From WLMZ01 sp038227995 (GTDB taxonomy: Bacteria; Actinomycetota; Acidimicrobiia; Acidimicrobiales; Ilumatobacteraceae), in assembly GCA_038227995.1 (NCBI GenBank), contig JBBRPP010000025.1:13634-77633 (forward strand): a DNA stretch of 64,000 nt, written 5' to 3'. Shown here one piece after another: positions 1 to 8,345 of the stretch. Under the pieces are notes generated by a model. The model saw nothing but the letters and a program-made list of their open reading frames with translations. It made no database searches and was not told the origin of the DNA. Numbering within the stretch: the stretch's first letter is position 1; each line of letters begins with the position of its first letter. The translations under genes and the position numbers were made by a program.

Positions 1-1
1 A

Positions 2-847
2 GCACTTGCGCGACGCCGTTTGCTGCTGGGCGGTGGCACGGTCATCGGACGCGCGAACTGGCGTCTGAACCTTGCGATCTCGCTGCGCGCGTGCCGCGGC
101 GGCGCGGCTGTCATGATCGGCGCCGGCGTGGAAGACCCGACGTTTCGCGGACGGCGGTCCTTCTCGTCCTTCGGTGAGCTGAAGCGTTGGCGGCATGTCC
201 TCGAACGATTCGAGTCGGTGACGGTACGGGGGCCTCGATCCGCAGAATTGTGCGCTGGCATCGGCATCGAGGCGCGAGTTGTGGGGGATCCGGCGTTGTT
301 GGCCACGATGACGGCGCGGCCGAGCAGCGAGGGCCCCGTGGTCGTCAGCCTCGGCTACGGCGATTCGCTCCGTGGCGGAGACCAGGCAACGGTCGTCGCC
401 ACGATCGCCGCTTCACTGGCTGCTCGACCGGATCGACATGTCGTGGCGGTATCGGTGAACCCGTCCGATCGCGAGTGGGCGAACCGGCTCGCCGACATCC
501 TCGGATCACAGGTGACCCGCGCCGATGCATTCGATCTGGCCACGTTCGACCGCGTCATCGACGGTGCGTCGTGCGTGGTCGCGGAACGACTTCACGCCGG
601 CATCCTGGCAGCGGCCGCGGGCTTCGCGCCGGTGATGATCGGCTATCAACCCAAGGTCGACGACTTTGCCGGATCGGTCGGACTGTCGGTGCACCGCACC
701 GACGACCTCGACCGGGATCGGCTCGTCGCGGCGATCGAATCAGGTACAGAAGGTGCCGCGATGTCATCGGTCGTCGCTGCCGTCGACGTGTTGCGCGCCA
801 AGCTGGCGTTGGAGATCATGGCGCTCAGGTCGCTCGTCAACACCTGA
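2..847 (+). CDS. Polysaccharide pyruvyl transferase family protein, 5' end outside window
   Basis: The reading frame is open to the left edge, so the true start lies upstream; an internal TTG at 20 is not a convincing start. The protein matches the polysaccharide pyruvyl transferase family, which adds ketal-linked pyruvate to sugars of exopolysaccharides or cell-wall glycans. Seen directly: a glycine-rich LLGGGTVIG stretch at the N-terminal edge, a VAERLHAGILAAAAG motif near the C-terminal third and a following Y-x-P-K, matching the family's conserved R-L-H-A and Y-x-x-K blocks. About 280 residues are visible. Sugar acceptor unknown. It converges on the glycoside hydrolase at 899 with a 50-base gap. 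Confidence 0.75.
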   Translation, partial: ALARRRLLLGGGTVIGRANWRLNLAISLRACRGGAAVMIGAGVEDPTFRGRRSFSSFGELKRWRHVLERFESVTVRGPRSAELCAGIGIEARVVGDPALLATMTARPSSEGPVVVSLGYGDSLRGGDQATVVATIAASLAARPDRHVVAVSVNPSDREWANRLADILGSQVTRADAFDLATFDRVIDGASCVVAERLHAGILAAAAGFAPVMIGYQPKVDDFAGSVGLSVHRTDDLDRDRLVAAIESGTEGAAMSSVVAAVDVLRAKLALEIMALRSLVNT

Positions 848-898
848 TCGTTCGCGCCCGCAGTTCAGCGCGTCGGCGGCGATCACGCAACGATTCGC

Positions 899-2329
899 TC
901 AGCCAGGGAGGACGGTGACGGTCCATGGTGCGACGAGCATCTGTCGGCCGTCTGGCAACTCGACCGTCGACGACAGCGGCGAGCGGCTGATGATGATCAG
1001 GTTGGCGCCGACTCCCCAACCCTCGACCGCCGGCGTGTTCGACACCAGCCGCCGGATTGGCAGATCCGGTTGCAGCACCTTCTGCAGCGTGGCGAACAAC
1101 AGACCCGTTGGCGTCGCGATGCCACCGGCGGATGAACCGACCCCGGTCGTCAAGCTCGGCCGACCGCTGAGGTCCTGCACGGGGCTCCACAGGAATGCTG
1201 CAGACGCGCCCGAGTACGCCATCCGCATCAACGTCGCGGCCTCGATCGCCGCTTGCTGCTCGCCACTCCACCGGGCATTCGGAGGTTGCGGGTAGTACTC
1301 CATCCACCAGATCGGCTTGCTGGTTCGCTGTCGCAGCCAATCGTCGATCGCCGCGAACTTGCCGGTGGCATCGAACGGATCACCGGTGAAATCGTCGACG
1401 TTCTTCGGGGTCGACTTCGCATCGACCGCGATGAAATCCGGGTCCGTCGACGTCAGGAACTTGGCGAGCACGTCGAGCACGCGTTGATCGGTGACACCCC
1501 AAGCTCCGGAGAGCACACTCGGGTTCGACGGCGAAGAATCAGCCGAGTAGCTGTCGATCGGAACATACGGTCCGCCGATGAGCGCGTCGGGGCGAACGGC
1601 GCGAATCGCGGCAGCGGTCTGCTTCCACAGGTCGATGTACTCGTCGGTCCTCCAATTGTTCGTGGCCGAATCGAAGAAGCCTTTCAGCTCGTTCCACACC
1701 ACGAAGTACTTGACGAAGGGATACCGCAGCGCGGCCTCGGCGGCGAGAGCGGCGAAGTCCTTGAAGTGCGCGGGAAGTGGAGCCGTCTCGATCTTCGTCC
1801 AGTCGGTGACGCCGGCCGCGCCGCCCTTCATCCAGTCCGGCGAGCAGCAGAGGATGAGCACCGGCTCCTCGCCTGAATCGCGGATTCCGGCCATACGAGA
1901 ATCGAGCGAGGTCCAATCCCGCACACCGGGTGCCGGCGATGGGTTGAGCGCGCCGAAACCCATCAAGTGCTGGGCTTGGTAGCGCACAGCAGAGGCGAGC
2001 ACGGCCTTGCCCGACTGCACCGCGGTCGGGTCGTTCCATGGATCGTACGCGTACTGCGCAAGCGTGGTCCCGAGCGTGAGCCGGTTCGGCGCCGTCGCCG
2101 CGCTGTCGTCCGTCAATTGCACGCCAGGCAAGACGGTCGACGTTCCCAGCGGCACGTGACCGGGTTGCGAGGTCCCCAACGACGTGGTCTCGGTGGACGC
2201 TGTGTCAGCGGTGATTCGCAGGTCCGAACCCGGCGACGTGTGCGAGTCGACGGTCTTGGCGGTGACCGAGATCGCCGCGAGCGCGACGCATCCGACCACT
2301 ACTGCCAGACGGGGCGCGCGCCTCATCAT
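899..2329 (-). CDS. Secreted glycoside hydrolase, clan GH-A-like (GH39/GH5-type fold)
   Basis: About 476 residues. The N-terminus has a basic start and a hydrophobic run (roughly residues 8-25) typical of a signal peptide or anchor, followed by a Ser/Thr-rich linker to about residue 75. The catalytic barrel shows VVWNELKGF, whose Asn-Glu pair (near residue 214) is the usual clan GH-A acid/base, and IWWMEYYP, whose Glu (near 344) fits the nucleophile on strand 8. This makes a retaining glycosidase likely, but the substrate cannot be read from sequence. A TTG lies one codon upstream at 2332; the ATG at 2329 is preferred, and another ATG follows it. A role in processing extracellular or cell-wall glycan is an inference supported only by the neighbouring pyruvyl transferase. 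Confidence 0.65.
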   Translation of the reverse strand: MMRRAPRLAVVVGCVALAAISVTAKTVDSHTSPGSDLRITADTASTETTSLGTSQPGHVPLGTSTVLPGVQLTDDSAATAPNRLTLGTTLAQYAYDPWNDPTAVQSGKAVLASAVRYQAQHLMGFGALNPSPAPGVRDWTSLDSRMAGIRDSGEEPVLILCCSPDWMKGGAAGVTDWTKIETAPLPAHFKDFAALAAEAALRYPFVKYFVVWNELKGFFDSATNNWRTDEYIDLWKQTAAAIRAVRPDALIGGPYVPIDSYSADSSPSNPSVLSGAWGVTDQRVLDVLAKFLTSTDPDFIAVDAKSTPKNVDDFTGDPFDATGKFAAIDDWLRQRTSKPIWWMEYYPQPPNARWSGEQQAAIEAATLMRMAYSGASAAFLWSPVQDLSGRPSLTTGVGSSAGGIATPTGLLFATLQKVLQPDLPIRRLVSNTPAVEGWGVGANLIIISRSPLSSTVELPDGRQMLVAPWTVTVLPG

Positions 2330-2470
2330 CAATCATCGGCGTTCGCACTGTGTGACTTGACTCTCCATCCACGAGATTCATGTCACGCTTACCTCCGCTG
2401 CCTGCTCCAGCGGCGTGCGACACCCAGCTTTCCGTGCGCCACGTGCGACGACCCGGGGACCCCGGCGGAG

Positions 2471-4744
2471 CTACTCGCCGGCGACGGGGGCGCTGAGGGG
2501 AGCGTCGGTCTGCACGGCGAGCAGCATCCGCTCGCCGTTCTCGATCGCCTCGAGGAGGTGGATCGCGATGTCGGCGACCTTGACCTCGTTCTCTTCCTTG
2601 CCGGCAGCCTTCACACCGTCGTCGAGCATGATGTAGCAGAACGGGCAAGCGGTGGCGACGCGCGAGGCGCCGGTGGAGATCGCTTCCATCGCCCGCTCGT
2701 CGTTGACCTTGGTGCCGATGGTTTCTTCCATCCACATCCGTGCCCCGCCGGCACCGCAGCACATGCCCTTGGTGCCGTTGCGCTGCATCTCGACGACTTC
2801 GATGCCCTTGATCGAGGCAACGACCTTGCGCGGTGCGAGGTACACGTCGTTGTGGCGACCGAGGTAGCAGCTGTCGTGGTAAGTGATGCGCTCTTCGAGC
2901 GTCGCCTGGCTGACATCGAGCTGGCCGCTCTCGATCAGCGATTCGAGCAGCTGCGTGTGGTGCACGACCTCGTAGTTGCCGCCGAGTTGCGGGTACTCGT
3001 TCTTCAGTGTGTTGAAGCAGTGCGGGCACTGGGTGATGATCTTCTTCACGCCCATCCCGCCGAGCATCTCGATGTTCGGCATCGCCAGCATCTGGAACAG
3101 GTACTCGTTGCCGCTGCGGCGGGCGGAGTCGCCGGTACACATCTCCGATGGCCCGAGGATCGCGACATCGATGCCGGCTCGCTTGAGCAGCTTGGCCATC
3201 GACTGCGTGACCTTCTTGTTCTTGTCGTCGAACGAACCGGCGCAGCCGACCCAGTACAGGTACTCGGCGGTGAACGGCTCGCCCGGATCGACGACGGTGA
3301 CGTCGAGGCCCTTGGCCCAGTCGCCGCGCTCACCCTGGTTCATGCCCCACGGGTTGCCCTGGTTCTCCATCGCCCGATAGGCATTGCCGAGCTCGGCCGG
3401 GAAGTTGCTCTCCATCAGTGACAGGTAGCGGCGCATGTCGAGGATCTTGTCGAGGATCTCGATGTTGACCGGGCAGATCTCGTCGCACGCGCGGCAGCTG
3501 GTGCAGGCCCAGATCTCTTCCGCGGTGATGCGTTCGAACACCGAGTTCGACGTGATCTTGATGTCGGTGACGGTGCCGATCGGTGGCGAGACGTGGCCCA
3601 TCACCGGGTTGATCGCAGTCGCGGCCATGACCTCGCCGACCTTGAGCACGATCTCACGCGGGTCGAGCGGCTTGCCCGTTGCGTGAGCGGGGCACACGCT
3701 GGTGCAGCGGCCGCACATCGTGCATGCATCCGTGTCGAGCAACTGCTTCCAGGTGAAGTCCTCGACGACCGACGCGCCGAAGGATTCGAGTGACGTCTCG
3801 GTCAGGTTCGGCATCGCCTTCATCGCGCCCTTGGGCCGCTCGCGATCCTTGAGGTACATGTTGAGCGGCGACGTGAACATGTGGCGCAGCATCGTGATCG
3901 GCAAGATGGCGAGGAACGCGATGAACGCGATGACGTGCACGCCCCAGAAGATCTGGTGCCAGGTATCGAGGTGGCTCACCGACAGCCCGTCGAACAGTTT
4001 CGCCACGGGGTAGCCGATGAAGCTCCACTTCTCGTAGCTCGGCTCGCCGATCTCGGCAATGCGCACGCCTTCCGCCAGGAAGCCCGTGAGGCCGATGGTG
4101 AGGAAGACGCCGAGGATCAGCGCGTGCTCGGGCTTGGTCTTGATCCGAATCCGATATGGGCGCTGGATGTAGCGACGGGTGATCGCCCACAGGATGCCGC
4201 CGACGAACACGACGCCGGCGAGATCGCCGACGAACGAGTACCCCATGTAGGTGCGGCCGTGAAGGAACTTCAGCTTCGTCGGCATCTGGTGATCGATCTC
4301 GAGCACCGTGGTGACGCCGAGCAAGACCAGGAAGCCGAAGTAGATCATGCTGTGCATCAGCCCGGCGGCGGAATCACGCAGCAGCGTGCGCATGTAGACA
4401 CCGGCGCGGAAGTCCTTGGCGCGGGTCTTGGCGTTCTTCAGCGTCGTGCGGCGACGATCAGGACCGCCACGCTCCCAGTTCTTGACGCGGTCGGCGAATG
4501 CGAACGAACCCCACACGAGCATCGCCGGGATCACCGTGTAGAACGCGATCTGCAACGGCCCGGGGATGCCCCCGAATGTCTCGCGGGCGACATTGGACTT
4601 GTCGTGCCACTTCGTGATCAGCGGGATGATGCCCGACACGACCGTGAAGACGGCCATGAAGATCCCGAAGGTCAGGACGAGTTGATACGGCTTGAAGCGC
4701 TTCGATTTGGGATCGGGCGCTGGGGAGGACGCGTGCGTGCTCAT
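2471..4744 (-). CDS. etfD: Membrane Fe-S oxidoreductase, EtfD-like (heterodisulfide reductase-related)
   Basis: 757 residues. The N-terminal third is a cytochrome-b/NarI-like membrane region with segments near residues 20-42, 65-85, 128-148, 168-188, 207-225 and 265-285. Two 4Fe-4S motifs follow: CTMCGRCTSVCP near 341 and CTSCRACDEICP near 414. The C-terminal half has CCG-type cysteine clusters (PHCFNTLKNEYP near 574, DSCYLGRH near 625, CCGAGGARMWMEE near 662, ACPFC near 700). This order matches mycobacterial Rv0338c/EtfD, which passes electrons from acyl-CoA dehydrogenases via the electron transfer flavoprotein to menaquinone. No etfAB lies nearby, so the name rests on architecture. It has its own ATG and no close upstream gene on this strand. 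Confidence 0.75.
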   Translation of the reverse strand: MSTHASSPAPDPKSKRFKPYQLVLTFGIFMAVFTVVSGIIPLITKWHDKSNVARETFGGIPGPLQIAFYTVIPAMLVWGSFAFADRVKNWERGGPDRRRTTLKNAKTRAKDFRAGVYMRTLLRDSAAGLMHSMIYFGFLVLLGVTTVLEIDHQMPTKLKFLHGRTYMGYSFVGDLAGVVFVGGILWAITRRYIQRPYRIRIKTKPEHALILGVFLTIGLTGFLAEGVRIAEIGEPSYEKWSFIGYPVAKLFDGLSVSHLDTWHQIFWGVHVIAFIAFLAILPITMLRHMFTSPLNMYLKDRERPKGAMKAMPNLTETSLESFGASVVEDFTWKQLLDTDACTMCGRCTSVCPAHATGKPLDPREIVLKVGEVMAATAINPVMGHVSPPIGTVTDIKITSNSVFERITAEEIWACTSCRACDEICPVNIEILDKILDMRRYLSLMESNFPAELGNAYRAMENQGNPWGMNQGERGDWAKGLDVTVVDPGEPFTAEYLYWVGCAGSFDDKNKKVTQSMAKLLKRAGIDVAILGPSEMCTGDSARRSGNEYLFQMLAMPNIEMLGGMGVKKIITQCPHCFNTLKNEYPQLGGNYEVVHHTQLLESLIESGQLDVSQATLEERITYHDSCYLGRHNDVYLAPRKVVASIKGIEVVEMQRNGTKGMCCGAGGARMWMEETIGTKVNDERAMEAISTGASRVATACPFCYIMLDDGVKAAGKEENEVKVADIAIHLLEAIENGERMLLAVQTDAPLSAPVAGE

Positions 4745-4853
4745 GACGGTCGAAACCTTAGTTGGTCACCGCGGAAGTACCCATGTTGACTGCGGATTGA
4801 TCGCGGAGGTTCGCCGCTGGCGGGCGCGAGACGCCTGCAATCAGCCGTGGTGA

Positions 4854-5279
4854 TCAGCCGTAGTACTGGCGGTCGAGGTCGCGGATGCGGCCTGCCAATG
4901 ACGCCAGCAGCTTGTGCGCCAGCGCGGGAACGTCGTCGATCACGGCCGAGAAGTGGCGCTGGGTGATGATCATCAACGTGCAGTCGGTCTCGCAGATCAC
5001 CGTCGCGGTGCGCGGTCCATGATCGAGCAGTGACAGCTCGCCGACGACCGTGCCCGAACCGAGGGTGGCGACCTTCTTGCCGTTGCGCTTGACCGTCACG
5101 GTGCCGTCGAGCACGACGAACGCCTCGCGACCCGTCTGACCCTGATCGACGATCAGCGTGCCCGCGGCCATCTTGATCTCGTCACCGGCCTTGGCGATCT
5201 TCTGCAGATCCTTCATCGAGCACGACGCGAAGAGCGACACGTTGCGCAGTGAGTCGAGTGATGCCTTCTTGCTGACCAT
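4854..5279 (-). CDS. Stand-alone cyclic nucleotide-binding domain protein
   Basis: 141 residues that are essentially one cNMP-binding beta-barrel. The phosphate-binding cassette is visible as GELSLLDHGPRTATV (about residues 91-105) with the expected Glu and Arg, and the N-terminus has the typical 'sLF...s..dl..ia' pattern. There is no helix-turn-helix, so this is not a CRP regulator, and no kinase or transferase domain. The C-terminus is a short helix ending in DLDRQYYG. It is probably a soluble cAMP or cGMP sensor that acts through a partner. It is the last of three same-strand genes (gpmA, PPOX, this), 67 bases after the PPOX gene. Confidence 0.75.
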   Translation of the reverse strand: MVSKKASLDSLRNVSLFASCSMKDLQKIAKAGDEIKMAAGTLIVDQGQTGREAFVVLDGTVTVKRNGKKVATLGSGTVVGELSLLDHGPRTATVICETDCTLMIITQRHFSAVIDDVPALAHKLLASLAGRIRDLDRQYYG

Positions 5280-5346
5280 GCGCGGGAACTATACGACGTC
5301 CGCGCGCATCAGCGTGACAGCGGAGGGACGGACTCGGCTGCGGCGC

Positions 5347-5781
5347 TCAACCGTCGTTCGACGCCGCCCACGGACCGACGCCGCCGACCTTCAGGGGCGT
5401 GATCCGCGTGATGACTCCGGCGGGCGGATTGTCCATCGGCGGGAACTTGACGCCAGGCCCGACGTAGCGCTCGGCGAGGCGCTGCAGCAGCTCGGGCGCG
5501 CCGCCTTCGGTGATGCGCGCGGTCCCTTCGACGACGAGGTATTCGTCGAGGCCGTGCGCATTCTTCTCGCCCGTCAGAACCGACAGCGCGACGCGTTCGT
5601 CGCGACGGATGTTCTTCACCTTCTGGTGCTCACCGAGGTGGCCGATGACGATCTCGCCGTTCTCGATGCCCGTCCACACGACGGTGATCTGTGGCCGGCC
5701 GTCGGCACGCAACGTCACGAGGTGCACGAGGCGCGCGCCGGTGGACAGGATCGCTTCTGCTGCAGGATTGAGGACGCTCAT
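5347..5781 (-). CDS. PPOX-class pyridoxamine 5'-phosphate oxidase-fold protein (probably F420 or flavin dependent)
   Basis: 144 residues with the split-barrel flavin/F420-binding fold: VHLVTLRADGRPQITVVWTGIENGEIVIG followed by HQKVKNIRRDERVALSVL, the standard PPOX pattern. In Actinobacteria such small proteins often use coenzyme F420; the cofactor is inferred, not seen. A TTG start five codons upstream (5796) is possible, but ATG at 5781 gives the usual family start (MSVLNPAAEAIL). It sits 27 bases downstream of gpmA on the same strand, so co-transcription is likely without implying shared function. Confidence 0.75.
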   Translation of the reverse strand: MSVLNPAAEAILSTGARLVHLVTLRADGRPQITVVWTGIENGEIVIGHLGEHQKVKNIRRDERVALSVLTGEKNAHGLDEYLVVEGTARITEGGAPELLQRLAERYVGPGVKFPPMDNPPAGVITRITPLKVGGVGPWAASNDG

Positions 5782-5808
5782 GAGGCGAGCGTACAAAACG
5801 TCGCCGAG

Positions 5809-6555
5809 TCACGCACCAGCTTGCTTCGCAACCGCATCTGCGGCAGCCGCGATCGCACTCTGGTCACCGAGGTAGCCGAAGCTGAGAACGTTCATCGACG
5901 CGTCGAACGTGTATCGGCGCGGCACACCGGTGGGGATGTTCAGCTCGACGATGGCTTCCTTGGAGATGGCCTCGAGATGCATCACGAGCGAACGCAACGA
6001 GTTGCCGTGAGCGGTGACGAGGACGTCGAGTCCGGCCTGAAGCTGCGGCACGATCACGTCGTACCAATACGGAATCACGCGCATGCCGACGTCTTGCAGA
6101 CACTCGGCCGCGGGCAACACACTGGGCGGAAGCAGCCGGTAGCGCAGGTCGTTGATCGGGTGCTCGGGACTGGTGAGATCAGCCGGCGGCGGGGGCACGT
6201 CGTAACTGCGTCGCCACAGCAGCACCTGATCGGCGCCGTACCGCTCGGCGGTCTCCTTCTTGTCCAGACCCTGCAGCGCGCCGTAGTGCCGCTCGTTGAG
6301 ACGCCAATGGCGTTGCACCGGCAGCCACACCATCCCCATCGCATCCAATGCGAGGTGGCATGTCACCACGGCCCGCGTCTGGACCGACGTGTGGGCGACG
6401 TCGAAGCGCAGCCCGGCGGCCGCCATCGTCGCGCCGGCCGCCGATGCTTCGGCCCGACCTTTGTCGGTGAGGTCGACGTCGTGCCAACCCGTGAACAGAT
6501 TGCGTTGATTCCACTCGCTCTCGCCGTGACGGAGCAGCACCAGGGCACCGGTCAT
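5809..6555 (-). CDS. gpmA: 2,3-bisphosphoglycerate-dependent phosphoglycerate mutase
   Basis: 248 residues, the normal length for the cofactor-dependent enzyme. It interconverts 3- and 2-phosphoglycerate in glycolysis and gluconeogenesis. The phosphohistidine motif LLRHGESEWN is at residues 7-16 (His10), followed by NLFTGWHDVDLTDKG. The NERHYGALQGLDKKETAERYG block and the second catalytic histidine in VTAHGNSLRSL are also present. All catalytic residues look intact. It starts with ATG and is divergent from the carboxypeptidase gene, with about 100 bases between them. Confidence 0.95.
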   Translation of the reverse strand: MTGALVLLRHGESEWNQRNLFTGWHDVDLTDKGRAEASAAGATMAAAGLRFDVAHTSVQTRAVVTCHLALDAMGMVWLPVQRHWRLNERHYGALQGLDKKETAERYGADQVLLWRRSYDVPPPPADLTSPEHPINDLRYRLLPPSVLPAAECLQDVGMRVIPYWYDVIVPQLQAGLDVLVTAHGNSLRSLVMHLEAISKEAIVELNIPTGVPRRYTFDASMNVLSFGYLGDQSAIAAAADAVAKQAGA

Positions 6556-6623
6556 GTCCCGAATCGTACGGCGCCCGACAGCAGGCTGCCCAAACCTCTC
6601 CCGTCACCCTGACCTCGCGCCAC

Positions 6624-6629
6624 TAGGGT
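6624..6629 (+). promoter_or_regulatory. Candidate -10 element for the carboxypeptidase-MFS operon
   Basis: TAGGGT lies in the gpmA-carboxypeptidase divergent gap, 10 bases before an ATG at 6640. TAGGGT-like -10 boxes are common for actinobacterial housekeeping sigma factors. No clear -35 is seen, and the position would give an almost leaderless transcript. Confidence 0.3.
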
Positions 6630-6653
6630 CGCGCTCATCATGAACGAACTCCG

Positions 6654-8345
6654 ATGGCGCACCCGTTGATGGATCTCGACCGCTTCCTGCGCTACGACGA
6701 GTTGTCTGCCGCCCTCGACGATCTCGCGCGCGATCATTCCGATCTCGTCACCGTCGAGTCGTACGGCACCTCGTTCGAGGGACGTCCCCTGCTGCTCGTG
6801 ACGGTCACCGATTCGGCCACCGGCTCGCACGACACGAAGCCGGCCCACTGGGTGGATGCGAACATCCACGCGGTCGAGGTCACGGGTGGAGTGGCCGCGC
6901 TGAGCCTGTTGCAGCATCTCGTCACCGCCGTGGATCGTGACGACGTCGCCGCGATCACGGCACTGCGCACGCGGACGTTCTACATCGTGCCGCGGGTCAA
7001 CCCAGACGGCGTCGAGGCCGCGCTCGCGGATTCGCCGACGTTCCGCCGCAGCAGCATGCGACCGTGGCCGTACCGCGACGCACACCGTTGGCCGGGCCTC
7101 CTCGAGCACGATGTGAACGGCGACGGACGGGTGTTGACGATGCGCATCGTCGACCCGAACGGTGCGTGGGTCGAACACGCCGACGACGCGCGCGTGATGG
7201 TGCCCGTCCCGGCCGACGGTGTCGTTGCCAACGCGGTCGTGCGCTATCGATTGCTCGCCGAAGGCACCATCGCCGACTACGACGGGTTCACCGTTCCCAC
7301 GCCACGTGCGCCCGAGGGGCTCGACATGAACCGCAACTTCCCCGCTGGGTGGGGCACGGGCGTGCGTGGATCGGGCGATCACCCGCTGAGTGAACCCGAG
7401 ATCGATTCGCTGGTCCGAGCCATCGTCGCCAGGCCGAACATCTGCGGCTACAACGCATATCACACGTCCGGTGGCGTCCTGCTGAGACCATCCAGCACGC
7501 AGGCTGATTCGGCGTTGCCACCCACCGATGTGTGGACCTGGAAGCAGCTCGGGGCCCGCGGCGTCGAGTTGACCGGATACCCCGTGCACTCGGTGTTCGA
7601 GGACTTCACCTGGGACAAGTCCGACACGATGAGCGGTGCGGCCGACGACTGGGCGTACGAACACCTCGGCGTGTTCTCGTGGACCACCGAGTTCTGGGAC
7701 GTCGTGTTCGCGGCCACCGGCACCCGCAGCTCGACCGAGATCTGGTACGTCGGTTTGACGCCCGACGAGGAACTCGCGATCGCGCGTTGGAGCGACGATC
7801 TCGGCGAGTTCTACCTGCCGTGGGAACCGTTCGAGCATCCGCAACTGGGTCCGGTCGAGATCGGTGGCGCCGACTGGTTCCACATCCTCACCAATGCTCC
7901 GCCGGCGATGCTGGCCGCGGAAGTCCGCCCGCACGCTGACTTCGCGGTCCATCAGGCGCTCGCTGCGCCGTGCATCGAAATTCTCCACGCGACGTCGGCA
8001 TCGCTCGGCGACTCGCTCTGGCGCATCGATGTCGGCATCGCCAACACCGGTTGGCTGCCGACTCAGATCAGTGCTCGCGCCACCCGTGACCGGTTGGTGC
8101 TGCCGCTGACCGCTGAGCTCGAACTTCCCGATGGCACGTCGATCGAGCGAGGCCCGAACCGGGTGACACTCGGTCAATTGACGGGGCGCAGCGCGCTTCG
8201 ACTCGACGGCGGCTCACGCAACGACGGCACCGGCGACCGAGCACTCGCAACATGGGTCGTTCGAGCGTCGTCGTGTGACGGCATCGTCGCCGTCGCCAGC
8301 CACCCCCGTGCCGGCACCACTCGGCGGGCCGTGTCGTCGATGTGA
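6654..8345 (+). CDS. M14-family zinc carboxypeptidase
   Basis: 563 residues. The N-terminal 350 residues are a metallocarboxypeptidase domain: HAVE in DANIHAVEVTGG gives the H-x-x-E zinc ligands (near residues 72 and 75), MNRNFPAGW is the substrate-binding Asn-Arg block, AYHTSGG supplies the third zinc histidine, and TTEFWD carries the catalytic Glu near residue 346. The C-terminal 150 residues look like a beta-rich accessory domain. No signal peptide is visible, so it is probably cytoplasmic. The start is uncertain: ATG at 6654 or the in-frame ATG at 6669, neither with a good ribosome-binding site. Its stop overlaps the start of the MFS gene by four bases (GTGA), so peptide cleavage and transport may be linked. 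Confidence 0.8.
   Translation: MAHPLMDLDRFLRYDELSAALDDLARDHSDLVTVESYGTSFEGRPLLLVTVTDSATGSHDTKPAHWVDANIHAVEVTGGVAALSLLQHLVTAVDRDDVAAITALRTRTFYIVPRVNPDGVEAALADSPTFRRSSMRPWPYRDAHRWPGLLEHDVNGDGRVLTMRIVDPNGAWVEHADDARVMVPVPADGVVANAVVRYRLLAEGTIADYDGFTVPTPRAPEGLDMNRNFPAGWGTGVRGSGDHPLSEPEIDSLVRAIVARPNICGYNAYHTSGGVLLRPSSTQADSALPPTDVWTWKQLGARGVELTGYPVHSVFEDFTWDKSDTMSGAADDWAYEHLGVFSWTTEFWDVVFAATGTRSSTEIWYVGLTPDEELAIARWSDDLGEFYLPWEPFEHPQLGPVEIGGADWFHILTNAPPAMLAAEVRPHADFAVHQALAAPCIEILHATSASLGDSLWRIDVGIANTGWLPTQISARATRDRLVLPLTAELELPDGTSIERGPNRVTLGQLTGRSALRLDGGSRNDGTGDRALATWVVRASSCDGIVAVASHPRAGTTRRAVSSM

Noticed and set aside
6552..8177. 541-codon minus-strand frame opposite the carboxypeptidase
   Set aside because: The M14 zinc and catalytic motifs on the plus strand are clear; the antisense product has none.
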